Below, piece by piece: positions 49,776-62,100 of a stretch of DNA of 64,000 nt. Every line of letters starts with the position of its first letter. Positions within the stretch are counted from its first letter, which is position 1. The notes below the pieces were generated by a model that worked only from the letters and a program-made list of their open reading frames with translations, searched no databases and was not told where the DNA came from. The position numbers were made by a program, and so were the translations under genes. This DNA comes from Hirudinaria manillensis (lineage: Eukaryota > Annelida > Clitellata > Hirudinida > Hirudinidae): assembly GCA_034509925.1 (NCBI GenBank), contig JAVTLF010000016.1, positions 1-64,000 of the forward strand. Direction: 5' to 3'.

Positions 49776-52700
49776 CTCTTAGGGATCCATTAATAAGTAA
49801 AACATCCATCCAACAATCCAGTCATCCGTAGGAAGACCTCTCCGCAGCATAGGAAATTCTCACGAGAAATATTTTTAGCTCCCACAGGGTTTGTCTCACT
49901 AATTGCACGCCATCTAGAGACAGGCTTGGCTTGGAACGAACCTTGAGCGTTCTCTACTGGAAAGCTGAGACACTCAAGAAAGTAGAGAAGTGTCGCATAC
50001 TCTTTTATTAACAGCTGTTAGCTGCTGCTGCTTCTGGAAACAATTAGGAATCCAGCTCTAAATAAAACAGTCGAGTGAGTACTCTCACACCCAACAGTAA
50101 ACAATCTCATTGCAATCGTCGTGATGTCCTCCTCATCACCGGCTTCCATAGCATTCCGGCCTGCTTGGATTCGTCACTGCTTCTGGCTTCCTAGTGTGAC
50201 TCCGATCCAGTAGCATCGTCGCAGGAGAGACATTTTTTCAGATGGGAAGATGATGACACAGCGGGATCGATGTTTGTGCCTCGTGTCTCCGGTTCACAGA
50301 AGTTATTTGAAACTTCTCATGAAATCAGATACTCGCTCGATCCAACGAACTCTGCATTCCGAACGCCTGCCCGTTTCCCTCTTCGCTTTTTATTTTTATT
50401 TATTGTTGTTGGTTTTTTTTTTTTAAATAATTTTTATTTTTCTTTGATTCTCTTTTCAGTCCTCTTACTAAACTCTTCCCAGAAAAAAGTTGAAAATTTT
50501 CCAAAGTGATTTAGAAAACCGCTCTGGAAGCAATTAAAACTGTCGTCAGATGAACTTCAATAAAAAGAACTCCGGGTCGTGGGATGATCCTTCGCATTTG
50601 TTTTTGTCTTCTGTCATCCTCCTACCTTCCATCTAGCGACTCTCACTTTGCTCAGCATCTTTTCACCTCGTCGTCTCATCATCGTGGAAGTTGTCATCCA
50701 GTTTCCTTCGAACGAAATTCAAAGCTGACTTTACGAGGGCGAATCTGTCACTTTTTTTTTAAAGAATTTTCTCATCGAATGAATGAATGCATTTAATTTG
50801 CGATGAATTGGTTTTTTGAAAGTTTTAAGTGGTACTAATTGCCATTTTGTAAACTGTTCAATGCCGATGACAATGGTTCAAACATGAAATAATTTAATTT
50901 CAAATATTTCTTCTTGTTTCGATAATAATTGACAAATTAACCTTTGCTCCGCTCAAATGAATGTCATTTCTGCCCTACTGACCCCCAAGCAGGTCTGCCA
51001 TCTCGCGAACTTTTTGTTTCTCATCGTTATCGTTCGCATCAGCAACTGTCGAGGTTGATAATTGATATTGGAAACGTGCAAAACAAACACGATACGACGG
51101 TGGATTGAAAACTCTTGATTGACTCTTGGATTGCACTTCATCCAACCATCGTCAGCAGTTGCCGGGGGCCTATCATAACATGCCACGTTGACACATTGTT
51201 GGTTTCTGCGGAGTTCCACCAGTTTGTTCAACCTGTTCTTTGGAAATGGCACATGCCTCTTTCTTTCGCATCTCTCTCTCCTTCCGTCTCTCTTTTTCCG
51301 CTTTTTCATTCATCAGCCTGTATTTATTTGTCGCTCGGTATGTTCTCCTTTCCATGCCAGCATGCAGGGAAAAAATTCGTCCTCTGGTCACGAAATTCAT
51401 GCAGGTACCTCGAGAAGTGGCGTGTCACTAGAAATATGAAGAATTCACGATTCGAAGGCCACTGGAAAACATGGAGGCGCACGTGGATGAGGCCTCTTAA
51501 TCGGGCTCATTAGGGTGTCAGAGTTTCGTAACGACTCCAGATTGCAGCTCCTTTCTTATATATCTGTTTCCTCCATTGTTTCCATAAGTCAACATTCATG
51601 ACCTTTTGTCGTAATCGTCATCATCATGCCACGTATTGGGTATCTCAAAACAAACCGGATTCCAATTATTATGTCGTTTGGATCAGTGTTTCCATCGGAA
51701 TAATTTGGATTTTTGTTTTTCAACCCATCTTTTGTTTCTGAGATATTGATACCTGAAACTTTCGGAAGTTCCAGTTAATCAATCAGCCACTAGCGTATAT
51801 GGGAGGGGACTGCAAGGAGGTCGTGGAAGGTTTAATATTTAAATCTAATATTAACGTACATTTTCCCCTCAGTGTTCTTTGCACTGTAGTCGTCGTCGTC
51901 ATCGTCATCAAGTTATTAACGAAATAAATTCCCATCGTGTTGATGAGTTCCACTATATCTATCACCATGTCGAGCTTTTTTTAAGAAATGTTGTCGTACC
52001 GAAACAACTGTTTAGCATAAAACTGGTAAAAAATTAATGAATGTATTTTTTCTCCAAAGTTTAAACGCTTAAAAACATAAAAGTTGTATTTTACGAAAAA
52101 GAATCCAATTATGCTACCCAATGTTTTTTTTTTTTTTTGATAATAAGATATAAATTGTATTTTTGTTAGTAAACCATTATGATCGTTAAATTAGTCTTAA
52201 TTATGAACGATCATAATTAATCCGTCCTTCGAAGGATTATAATCATAAACGTGACACTAAAAAGGTCAATGTCCCATCGATTTAGGGTCGATGTGATGCC
52301 AGAGAAGGAAAGAAGGAAATAATGAGGTGAAGTTCAAGGTAACATTTCAATCCTGTCACGGAAAAGAAGCTGTTCCATCATCAGACCCGGTATCACATTT
52401 TCCCACGACATTTTCACCCCCGACCTGTTCATTATCTCCTCTTAATACCATTAGTAATAATAAATGCCAACGAGCGTCTTATATTACATTTAATAGCAAT
52501 TTTATAATAGTAATATTATTATACTATTTCATAATAATAAAATGAAAGAGAATTCTTGTTGTTCTTGTTGCTACTGAAATGTTTAATAATAAATTTACGC
52601 TGATGCAGTCAGCAGAGTAAATATTAACCACCATTAAATGGTTTGGTTCATTGCTAAGCTGCCAATAGTTATAAACATATTTGTTCAAAAACTCTTGAGT

Positions 52701-53410
52701 TTTGAGTTAGGAAATTACTAGAATAAAAGAGAGACTGGCCAAAAATTCAAATACAAAGCTTAAGCCTCTTCATGGTCCGTACCATTACTTGTTATTTTGT
52801 GATCACATTTAATTTTGGCTTTTCGTTAAACTCAATTTGGGATCAATAATTAAATCATCTGCTAAATTCTAGACGCTTAAAAGCAAATGAACTGTAACAA
52901 ACCTCATCGATATTTTGGAAATTATTCATCATTCAACGCTGATTCAGACTGAATAAATCAACCAAAAACATTTTGACAAATAATTATAAAGGATATTAAG
53001 CCTTTCTAAAACTTTTTTTAAAGTAATTTTCTTACAAAATTTCTCAAAATAATTTTTCATGATTAAGCGCTTGATAAACTCTAGCTGTAAATAATTAAAA
53101 AATATTATAAACATTAGTGTGCCATACTGCATGTTATTTTCGTCGAAATAGATCGGGGTTGTTAAATGGTTAGGCATTTTAACGATTTAAGATTTAATAT
53201 CTCATCTACTTGAAAATTTATTTTTACCTTTAAAAGGTGCTTTCGGGACGGTTTCGCCGATTTCGGGGTTTCGAAACATAACAAAACTTAAAATTTCTCG
53301 CAACTGGTCTTTGAGATGTTATTAATTTAGAGGTGATTAACAATAACATTGTTATTTTTATATTTTAACGTAGATAGCCTCGTCACTGAGTTTATTTAAG
53401 CAAAAAAAAA

Positions 53411-54444
53411 ATGCCGATAATAGAAGGTGTAGGGGATGAAGTACTGTATTTGTTCTTGGTCCTCGTCATCATACTCGCTCTTTATGTTTCCTGGCTTTCT
53501 ACTTCTGTCGGTCCCAGTAGCTTCACCTATGTTGTAGCGATTGACAATGCACTCTTCAATAACATCTTTGGGAGACTCTCAGGTGCTACAACAGAAGCTG
53601 CACCTGCAAATGATTCCAATGCATCACCTGGTAATGATTCCAATAATCCTAATCATCCTCTGGCAACTTCCGAAAGTCGTGAAGAAATCGAACCTGTCCG
53701 GACCGACGAGACCTCTGAAGTTGTTGCGAACGATGCCGTTCAGCAAAATGATTCTTTTGAGGGTGAAAATAATCTTAGATCCTCACCAGTTGATCAGTCA
53801 TCTGCAACTGTGTCCACTGAATTGGCTGCTGAATCTGTCAAGAAAGTAAATGAAAGCAATTCTCCGTCTGCAATGCCAACTGGTCAAATGAGAATCAGGC
53901 TTCAATACATCGACGGCATGCAAAGGACCGTGTTTGCAAGACCCGAAGAAACCATTGGAGAATTTAAAAGGTTATTTTATAGCTTAATTTCTATCTTTTG
54001 AAGTTTTTTCTGCACTTGCTTGCACCGACAAATTGTTTCAGGAGAAACTTTTCTCACGAGCTCAACACCCGGTCCGTAATTCGATTCATAATTGGCGGGA
54101 GAGAATTGAAGAACGAGAATACCTCCCTTCGTCTGTACAACGTCAAGCAGGACGACGTCATCCACTGCCTCGTGTCAGAAGTACGACCGACTGAAAGATC
54201 TTCCCAACCCTCTTTGGTCGGTGCCAGGCAGAGAGGGAATCTTGACCTCGGCTCTCTCGTCTTTCCCATCTTTGGCTTGGCCCTAGCCCTTGCCTGGTAT
54301 GCCAGGATATTTCACAGAGGTTACTTCAATGGCACGTCTACTTTCTCTCTCGTGGCCATCACCTTCCTCTACATTTTGTCCCTCTTGGCCTCTTACAGGA
54401 TAGGGTCACAGAACGATGCCACGGGACATCTTCATCAGGATTGA
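53411..54444 (+). CDS. Transmembrane and ubiquitin-like domain protein (TMUB1/TMUB2 type)
   Basis: Two exons, 53411-53970 and 54042-54444, phase 2, giving 320 residues. Order: a transmembrane helix near the N-terminus (about 11-30, YLFLVLVIILALYVSWL); a polar Ser/Asn/Glu-rich linker; a ubiquitin-like fold (about 160-233: MRIRLQYIDGMQRTVFA, ETIGEFKR, RFIIGGREL, LYNVKQDDVIHCLV); then two closely spaced transmembrane helices (about 259-277 and 287-306) and a short tail. This is the layout of TMUB1/TMUB2, which in mammals sit in ER and other membranes; TMUB1 takes part in ER-associated degradation and receptor recycling. Start chosen as the first ATG, after an A-run. AATAAA follows at 54522. The tail of exon 1 and all of exon 2 are missing from the downstream duplicate, so this is the only complete copy in the window. 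Confidence 0.88.
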
Positions 54445-54521
54445 TTGGACGATAGGATGCTGCCTAAGAAATATCGTTATTTAGCACATATTAATTATTA
54501 TTTTATTGTGAATGATAACTA

Positions 54522-54527
54522 AATAAA
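54522..54527 (+). terminator. Poly(A) signal of the TMUB-type gene
   Basis: AATAAA 78 bases after the stop codon. The deletion in the duplicate removes it, its right breakpoint being three bases past it. Confidence 0.6.
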
Positions 54528-54544
54528 AATAATGTTTGTTCATT

Positions 54545-56440
54545 TGATGTGTAAATGAGAACCTTCTTTTGTTGCTGCCTTTGAGGCCGTTGAATCTTTG
54601 ATTTGCACGATGTGTTGCTGAAAGTTGAAGAATGCTTAGTTTACTTTAGTGGATTTGACTTGGCACTATTGATACAACCTTCTGTAACAAGTCCAGCCAG
54701 CCATATCCTGTCACATTCTAAGGTTTTTTGAGTAGGATTATTAAAGAATTTCATTAAATGGATGTAAGTGTCAAAGTGTTTATAATTGAATATTTTACAA
54801 TTTGGGTTTTTCATTGAATAATTTTGTGTTTTTCTGTCTGTGTAAGCTCTTTGTGGCTTCTTGCAGACTGCTTGACAATATTTTAAAGTTCAACATAACT
54901 TAGAATGTCTTTCTAAGATGGCTAATGACAAAACTTAATACCATATCAATTTTCTGTCAAATTGCATTACATTATCTTGCAGGAACATTTTTTGTTGGAT
55001 ATTTTGAAAAAAAAACCCTCGAAATAATTTTAACCTTTAAGTCTGGATAAATTTGCATGACAATTAAAATCATTTTGTCTGGCTATTGTGCAATCTCAAT
55101 TGCCTGTCCGGACTTGTGGAAGATACTGTTGGTTATAGGTTACCGCTGGTAGCTTTCATGATTCTCTATTTCCTTTAAGGAAACATCCAAATTGTATCTG
55201 CTTTTGTGGATGTTTTGGATCTTTCTAACACGAGAGACACTTAATATGCATCAATTAATTCGTTAATATTCACTTCATTTTCGAACTTCCTGTGACCGAG
55301 AAGAATGTACACAAAATCTTTATCAACATTGAATTACAGCCTAGGTTTCAGTGATTTGTTTCAGGTTCAGTTCTCAAAGATTGACGTCATTTTTGCTCAT
55401 AATTATTGTGACTATTAAATTGGCTAATAAAGATTTATTCGCTACTAAAGATTTATTGTGAGAAAATCATATGTCGCTGAAGCAGTTGTTAATCTTTGGC
55501 TTAAAGTGTAGACTTGCTGTGAACGTTTTGTAAAAGCTGGAGTAGGATAAATAACGAGTGGTTTTAAGTTTTAATTAATCTAATTTCATAAAGGGGCTGT
55601 GGTCGAAACCTTAGTAATTTAGTGTTATTAGATTTAATCGATTCTCCGAGGCAATACAATGACACGCCTGTCTTTGCTCGTTGAGAATCAAAATAAAACA
55701 AAATAAAAAAATGAAATAAATGAAAATGTTGAAATGCGTCCCAAGACAAGGATGCTAGTTAATAGTTTCATAAAATCATCGACTGACTCCACACTCCAAC
55801 CTTGTAATCGACTGGATTTAATGGATTAATGCTAACCCTCAACAAAGAACACTTCCACAATAAACATAAAGGACGAACCAAAATTTGACGAAAGGAGAAA
55901 AATTTGACATTAAGTGAAAAGGGGAAATTTCCGAATTAAAAATTAAAGCCGTCATCCTAGTAGCCATGTTTTCAAAATTTAGTACATTCTTTATCGGCCA
56001 TGCCCATTCTCACGTCTTCCCTAGTTCCGCCAGTGAGTCAGTGTTTTAACTATATAGATCTATCTTATGCCAAATAGGATTAAGAATCACAACATCATCA
56101 ATACGTATTTCTTTGTTCCTTGCAATACACAGCTGAGGTCTCTTCGGTCAACTAGAAAGTCTGCAATGACCAGATTTCGATTGAACCGCCAGAAATCATT
56201 TTGTTGACTCGTCAGAATTATTTTAAACCATGCCAATTTGTATGGGATGGACTATCAATTTGATTTAATTTATTTAAAAAAATGTCAGGAGCTAAAAGAC
56301 CAAACATGAAATCCTCAAGATTTATGACTTATTTATTATTTTAAAATGCAACTTTAAAAATTTATCATTTGTTAGCATCCAAAATTTCAAAAGTCGAAGA
56401 GGAAAATTTTAAACAATTTAAATTGTGGAATTTAAGGCTT
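54545..56440. other. Spacer between TMUB-type and LRR genes
   Basis: AT-rich, no exon supported. An ATG at 56284 begins a 20-codon frame (MSGAKRPNMK...) conserved in the duplicate but ending without a usable donor. It is conserved between copies only because the duplication is recent. The first exons of the LRR gene, including any F-box, should lie here or not exist. Confidence 0.5.
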
Positions 56441-56441
56441 T

Positions 56442-59315
56442 AATTGCTTTTTGGAAGAACTTTTGAATTCGTTGGAGACTCAGGCATTAAGTCAGGCATT
56501 CCTTAAAATATGAGTAGGTTTCCGTGAGATTGAGAATTTATTAAAAGCTTCATTTGAAGCATGTCTATTCTTGAAACTGTCCATTCGACAACTTCGTCAG
56601 TTCATTATTTTCATTCACCTTAATTTAAAATGTTTAAACATTGAATTAGAAAATTCTCCGGCATCAAAGATTACAAGCTTGAGAACTACTCTCTTGAAAA
56701 TCGTAGCAATAAATTTTGACCAAGTGTTCCTAGATGTTGATCAGTTTCAAGGGCATGGTAATATCTGTACTAATTAATTTAGTTACATAATATATTTTAA
56801 TCTTTTTAAAAATGAGAATTGATGACTGAATTAAGTCCAACTGACTAAAAATTTAAAACGATAGATTCGTTTCCCTGCATATTAACTCACATATTCAAAA
56901 ACGTTAACATAACAACTAAATTCTCCCTTTGTCCAACAGTCCTAAAAGAAGGCATTCACTTACCCCCTCATATTTTTGAAGATATACAACTAGAAGGGAA
57001 AAAGATTGGCTGGCCCATACCTCCCAAATATCTGAGACCTTGCATGGCTTTTAGGGATACCCTTCATTGGGTCAATGTAGATATTTTACTAGGATATTAC
57101 GAAATCAGTGACTTGATGGAACTTTTAAAGGGTCATTTGCCCATCAAACAATTATCTTTTCGCATATTCATGATGACCCCAGAGATACTTTCTTTAATAA
57201 GACATGCTTCCCCAAATCTTGAAATCCTTCACATAGCATTTTACAATGATGATGAACTTTACAAATCCTATGAGTTTGGTCATTTAGCATTTAATCCGCT
57301 TTATTATTATTATTTTCATTAATCAAATTATTTATATTGTGTCTTCAGGGAAATAAGATTAATGAGTATGGAAGATCCATTGACGTTACCAATGTTAAAA
57401 AGGTTAATAATTAATCGTGCAGTAAAGTCATTGGATACACTATTATATATAAATTTGAATTCCTGTTCCAAGAGTTTGGAATACATGGAATTAATTAATC
57501 TAGCCTGGCTAGAAATTACAACGGAACTTCAACATTTCGTGAACTCATTTAAATATCTTAAAAGCTTAAAAACTCTTGTTCTTTCTCACTTTCGTTTTGA
57601 ACCCATGTGGGAATGTCTTTGCCAGATCAAAACACTAAGGTGAGTTTAAAAGTTACATTCGTATCTCTACGGTAATCATTTTAAAAATGGCAAATCTTTT
57701 TTTTTTTTTAGGTCCTTATCCATAGTAGCATGTAGTAGTTTTGAAAACGATGGTTATAATAATATATTAAATAAGTTTCCAAATCTGAAACGCCTAGACT
57801 ATTCTCATGGGGTAAACAAATTTTCAGAGTAAGTTTCACAATGAAATTTGCATTATTATTTCAATTATAGTCTGTTAAATATAATCAAAGATTAGAACTG
57901 TTTCTTCAAAAATTATATCTCTAATCGTTATAGAAGAAGTCTTATCATGTGGGAGCTTATAAAAATATCTTTACCAACTTTTTTATATATTATATCTTAC
58001 ATAACTGAATCAGTTGCTTACAATGGCTTATCATTGTTGTTTTAGCAATTTTTCTTATTTTAACAGGCAAGACATTAAAACAATAAAGGCGAAAAATTTG
58101 GACTATTTCGGCCTTCTCAATAAACTCGGAAACAAATATTCCGACCTTGAAATAAGTGCAACTGCAAAAACAGTAATAAATGTTTAAGTATGTAGCATCA
58201 AGGAATTTTAATATATCGTCTATTGTAGGTCGGTTGGAGCAAGGATTGGGATTCTACGTTGGCAGGCTTTTATAATGCTGAAAGCTATACATATTGTCAG
58301 AATTTATTAGCCCTAACCATAGTTACAAACGGGCGTTCTTTTTCACGTTACCCGACAGATACTCAGTTGCGTGGATTGGAAGAGGTTAGTCATGTTTGTA
58401 ATTCGAATCAATTTTTTTAGAAATTCATAAATACTCAATTATCAGATCATCCTCTTCGATGTACAAAATTCTAATCCAAAAGACCGCATCATTTCAAACT
58501 GTAATCAGTAAGTAACCTACTTGTAGAGTCTATTGTTGTTTCTTCAAAATGCAATTCTAACTAACATTCCTATATAAACACCTCATAATATACAAATTTG
58601 GACATACATTATAGATATAAATTACGCTGCACAATTTGAAAATTTCAGATTATTCAGGTTTCATCGCAAGAATAATTATCAATGGAGTAAAAAATTTCTG
58701 AAGTAATTGATAATTTATATTATGGTATTAAAATAATAACTAAATTTTGGCGTTTCAACAAAATCGTTCACAGGAAATTTTTAAACATGACCGCAAATTT
58801 AGCATTACATCAAAGGGTATTTATTTTAGATATGACAAATTATCACTGTAGTTTTTGACGATAACACTCGATTTATTTAATATTTCAGAATGATTGTGAT
58901 AGATTTGACATCTGGCGACTTGATGTGGTCAGATACGATGTCTTTTTATTGAAAAATTCAATACCTTTGCCCACCGATTAAATAGCCTTCACGAGCAAAC
59001 ATCTAATATTTATTGATGAAAATTTGGATCCAATATAAAACATAAGCTTTCTTAATATTTCAGTTCCTGTATCAACAATTTTTCGAGTTCACATTGTCAT
59101 ATATATTAGACAATGCAAATACAACATTGGCAAAAGAATACCTAACTTTCATGTTGTTCAGCAACATTTTCCAAAATTATGACATCAGCGAAAAAGAGCT
59201 TGATAATGTGATTAAATTGAAATATATTAGAACTTATAATATCATATTGAAACTTATAATATATATCAAACCAGACTATCTATTTCATTTCTTAGAATAT
59301 TTTCCGTTAACTTAA
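56442..59315 (+). CDS. Leucine-rich-repeat protein, F-box/LRR style, copy 1
   Basis: Supported exons: up to 56757, then 56940-57273, 57349-57639, 57712-57828, 58067-58172, 58229-58384, 58446-58507, 58649-58702, 58774-58816, 58889-58927 and 59064-59315, all AG/GT with consistent phases; at least 546 residues. The translation is irregular LRR units (SPNLEILHIAF, LKSLKTLVLSHF, FPNLKRLDYSH), as in the substrate-binding part of F-box/LRR proteins. No F-box is visible, so a ubiquitin-ligase role is only a guess. The 5' end is unclear: a coding-like piece (EELLNSLETQALSQAFLK, 56442 on) is in another frame and would need a 57-base intron (about 56491-56547) to join. The last exon can alternatively run on to TAA at 58979. 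I prefer 59315 because an AATAAA follows at 59504. Confidence 0.7.
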
Positions 59316-59503
59316 TTTATTGTTGAAAGAATCGATTGTTACCCAATTGTTAGCCAATTTGTTAAATATGTTTCATTCATTCTCAGATAACAACTAATGT
59401 TCAAGTTACTTCTGTGAATTATTATGAAATTCAAACATAAGAACTCTATAAAGCCACCACGTTATCAAATGTAATCGAATATCTTACTCTCAAATTGTTA
59501 ATC

Positions 59504-59509
59504 AATAAA
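59504..59509 (+). terminator. Poly(A) signal of LRR gene copy 1
   Basis: AATAAA about 190 bases after the TAA at 59313-59315. Confidence 0.5.
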
Positions 59510-59741
59510 TTGAAATGAAACTACAACTTTACTTCCAAGTTCTGGCAGGGGTGCCTAGCTTAGTGTTAATGTTGGTTTAAAGTCCTGCCCATTTGTGCTT
59601 GGCCAAATAGTTTGTAACTTATCGTGGCTCATGTTGATACTTCTATGAATAGTTTTCAACATCACGAGCGTTTAATTAGATTTTCTACGATTGAAATTAA
59701 TTAATACTTAAATATTTTCTATAAAACCAGCAAATTTAACC

Positions 59742-60192
59742 TGGTCCTCGTCATCATACTCGCACTTTATGTTTCCTGGCGTTCTACTTCTGTCGGTCCC
59801 AGTAGCTTCACCTATGTTGTAGCGATTGACAATGCACTCTTCAATAACATCTTTGGGAGACTCTCAGGTGCTACAACAGAAGCTGCACCTGCAAATGATT
59901 CCAATGCATCACCTGGTAATGATTCCAATAATCCTAATCAGCTTCTGGCAACTTCCGAAAGTCGAGAAGAAGTCGAACCGGTCCGGACCGACGAGACCTC
60001 TGAAGTTGTTGCGAACGATGCTGTTCAGCAAAATGATTCTTTTGAGGGTGAAAATAATCTTAGATCCTCACCAGTTGATCAGTCATCTGCAACTGTGTCC
60101 ACTGAATTGGCTGCTGAATCTGTCAAGAAAGTAAATGAAAGCAATTCTCCGTCTGCAATGCCAACTGGTCAAATGAGAATCAGGCTTCAATA
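59742..60192 (+). pseudogene. Truncated TMUB-type copy
   Basis: Matches residues 16-165 of the intact gene in the same frame, with a few substitutions (for example VSWL to VSWR, and HPL to QLL in the linker). It has no start codon or promoter because the duplication breakpoint is inside exon 1. It stops at the deletion junction: after MRIRLQ the frame meets TAA directly. The ubiquitin-like domain and both C-terminal membrane helices are missing. Not expected to give a functional product. Confidence 0.9.
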
Positions 60193-62100
60193 ATGTTTGT
60201 TCATTTGATGTGTAAATGATAACCTTCTTTTGTTGCTGCCTTTGATTTGCACGATGTGTTGCTGAAAGTTGAAATGTGTGCTTAGTTTACTTTAGTGGAT
60301 ATGACTTGGCACTATCGATACTACCTTCTGTAGCAAGTCGAGCCAACCATATCCTGTTACATTCTAGGGTTTTTTGTGTAGGATTATTAAAGAATTTCAT
60401 TAAACGGATGTATGTGTTTATAATTGAATATCTTACAATTTGGGTTTTTCATTGAATAATTTTGTGTTTTTCTGTCTGTGTAAGTTCTTTGTGGCTTCTT
60501 GCAGACTTCTTGACAATATTTTAAAGTTCAACATAACTTAGAATGTCTTTCTAAGATGGCTAATGACAAAACTTAATACCATATCAATTTTCTGTCAAAT
60601 TGCATTACATTATCTTGCAGGAACATTTTTTGTTGGATATTTTGAAAAAAAAAACCCTCGAAATAATTTTAACCTTTAAGTCTGGATAAATTTGCATGAC
60701 AATTAAAATCATTTTGTCTGGCTATTGTGCAATCTCAATTGCCTGTCCGGACTTGTGGAAGATAATGTTGGTTATAGGTTACCGCTGGTAGCTTTCATGA
60801 TTCTCTATTTCCTTTAAGGAAACATCCAAATTGTATCTGCTTTTGTGGATGTTTTGGATCTTTCTAACACGAGAGACACTTAATATGCATCAATTAATTC
60901 GTTAATATTCACTTCATTTTCGAACTTCCTGTGACCGAGAGGAATGTACACAAAATCTTTATCAACATTGAATTACAGCCTAGGTTTCAGTGATTTTTTT
61001 CAAGTTTAGTTCTCAAAGATTGGCGTTATTTTGCTCATTATTATTGTGACTATTAAATTGGCTAATAAACCTTTATTCGCTACTAAAGATATATTGTGAG
61101 AAAATCATATGTCGCTGAAGCAGTTGTTAATCTTTGGCTTAAAGTGTAGACTTGCTGTGAACGTTTTGTAAAAGCTGGAGTCGGATAAATAACGAGTGGT
61201 TTTAAGTTTTAATTAATCCAATTTCATAAAGGGGCTGTGGTCGAAACCTTAGTAATTTAGTGTTATTAGATTTAATCGATTCTCCGAGGCAATACAATGA
61301 CACGCCTATGTCTTTGCTCGTTGAGAATCAAAATAAAAAAATGAAATAAATGAAAATGTTGAAATGCGTCCCAAGACAAGGATGCTAGTTAATAGTTTCA
61401 TAAAATCATCGACTGACTCCACACTCCAACCTTGAAATCGACTGGATTTAATGGATTAATGCTAACCCTCAACAAAGAACATGTAAATTGCAATCACGGC
61501 TGCCACAATAAACATGAAGGACGAACCAAAATTTGACGAAAGGAGAAAAATTTGACATTAAGTGAAAAGGGGAAATTTCCGAATTAAAAATTAACGCCGT
61601 CATCCTAGTAGCCATGTTTTAAAAATTTAGTACATTCTTTATCGGCCAAGCCCATTCTCACGTCTTCCCTAGTTCCGCCATTGAGTCAGTGTTTTAACTA
61701 TATAGATCTATCTTATGCCAAATAGGATTAAGAATCACATCATCATCATCATCATCAATACGTATTTCTTTGTTCCTTGCAATACACAGCTGAGGTCAAC
61801 TAGAAAGTCTGCAACGAACAGAATTCGATTGAACCGCCAGAAATCATTTTGTTGACTCGTCAGAATTATTTTAAACCATGCCAATTACATGGGATGGACT
61901 ATCAATTTGATTTAATTTATTTTAAAAAATGTCAGGAGCTAAAAGGCCAAACATGAAATCCTCAAGATTTATGACTTATTTATTATTTTAAAATGCAACT
62001 TTAAAAATTTATCATTCGTTAGCATCCAAAATTTCAAAAGTCGAAGAGGAAAATTAAAAAAAATTTAAATTGTGGAATTTAAGGCTTTAATTGCTTTTTT
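60193..62100. other. Duplicated spacer
   Basis: Copy of 54531-56440 with small indels, including an expanded ATC run at about 61740-61755. No gene seen. Confidence 0.7.

Larger units (their letters stand above)
43257..53410. other. Long mostly non-coding region
   Basis: Presumed upstream region and 5' UTR intron of the zinc-finger gene on the left, then AT-rich DNA with scattered microsatellites: GAT/GAG at 46739-46800, ATT-like at 44.9-45.03 kb, GAT at about 49660-49680 and CCAT at 49750-49775. Apart from one weak exon candidate at 47451-47688, the open frames are short and lack splice signals. No transposase or reverse-transcriptase motif was seen. Confidence 0.5.
53457..59741. repeat. Tandem duplication, unit 1 (6285 bp)
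   Basis: Matches 59742 to the window end, starting inside the TMUB first exon and covering the intergenic spacer and the LRR gene. Exon and intron positions correspond with a constant offset of 5647 from 56571 on. Nucleotide identity is high, with roughly 1% difference over the LRR exons and introns that I compared. Confidence 0.95.

Noticed and set aside
58928..58981. TAA at 58979 as the sole end of the LRR gene
   Set aside because: A GT at 58928 joins a clearly coding exon at 59064 in phase, followed by a poly(A) signal; kept only as an alternative.
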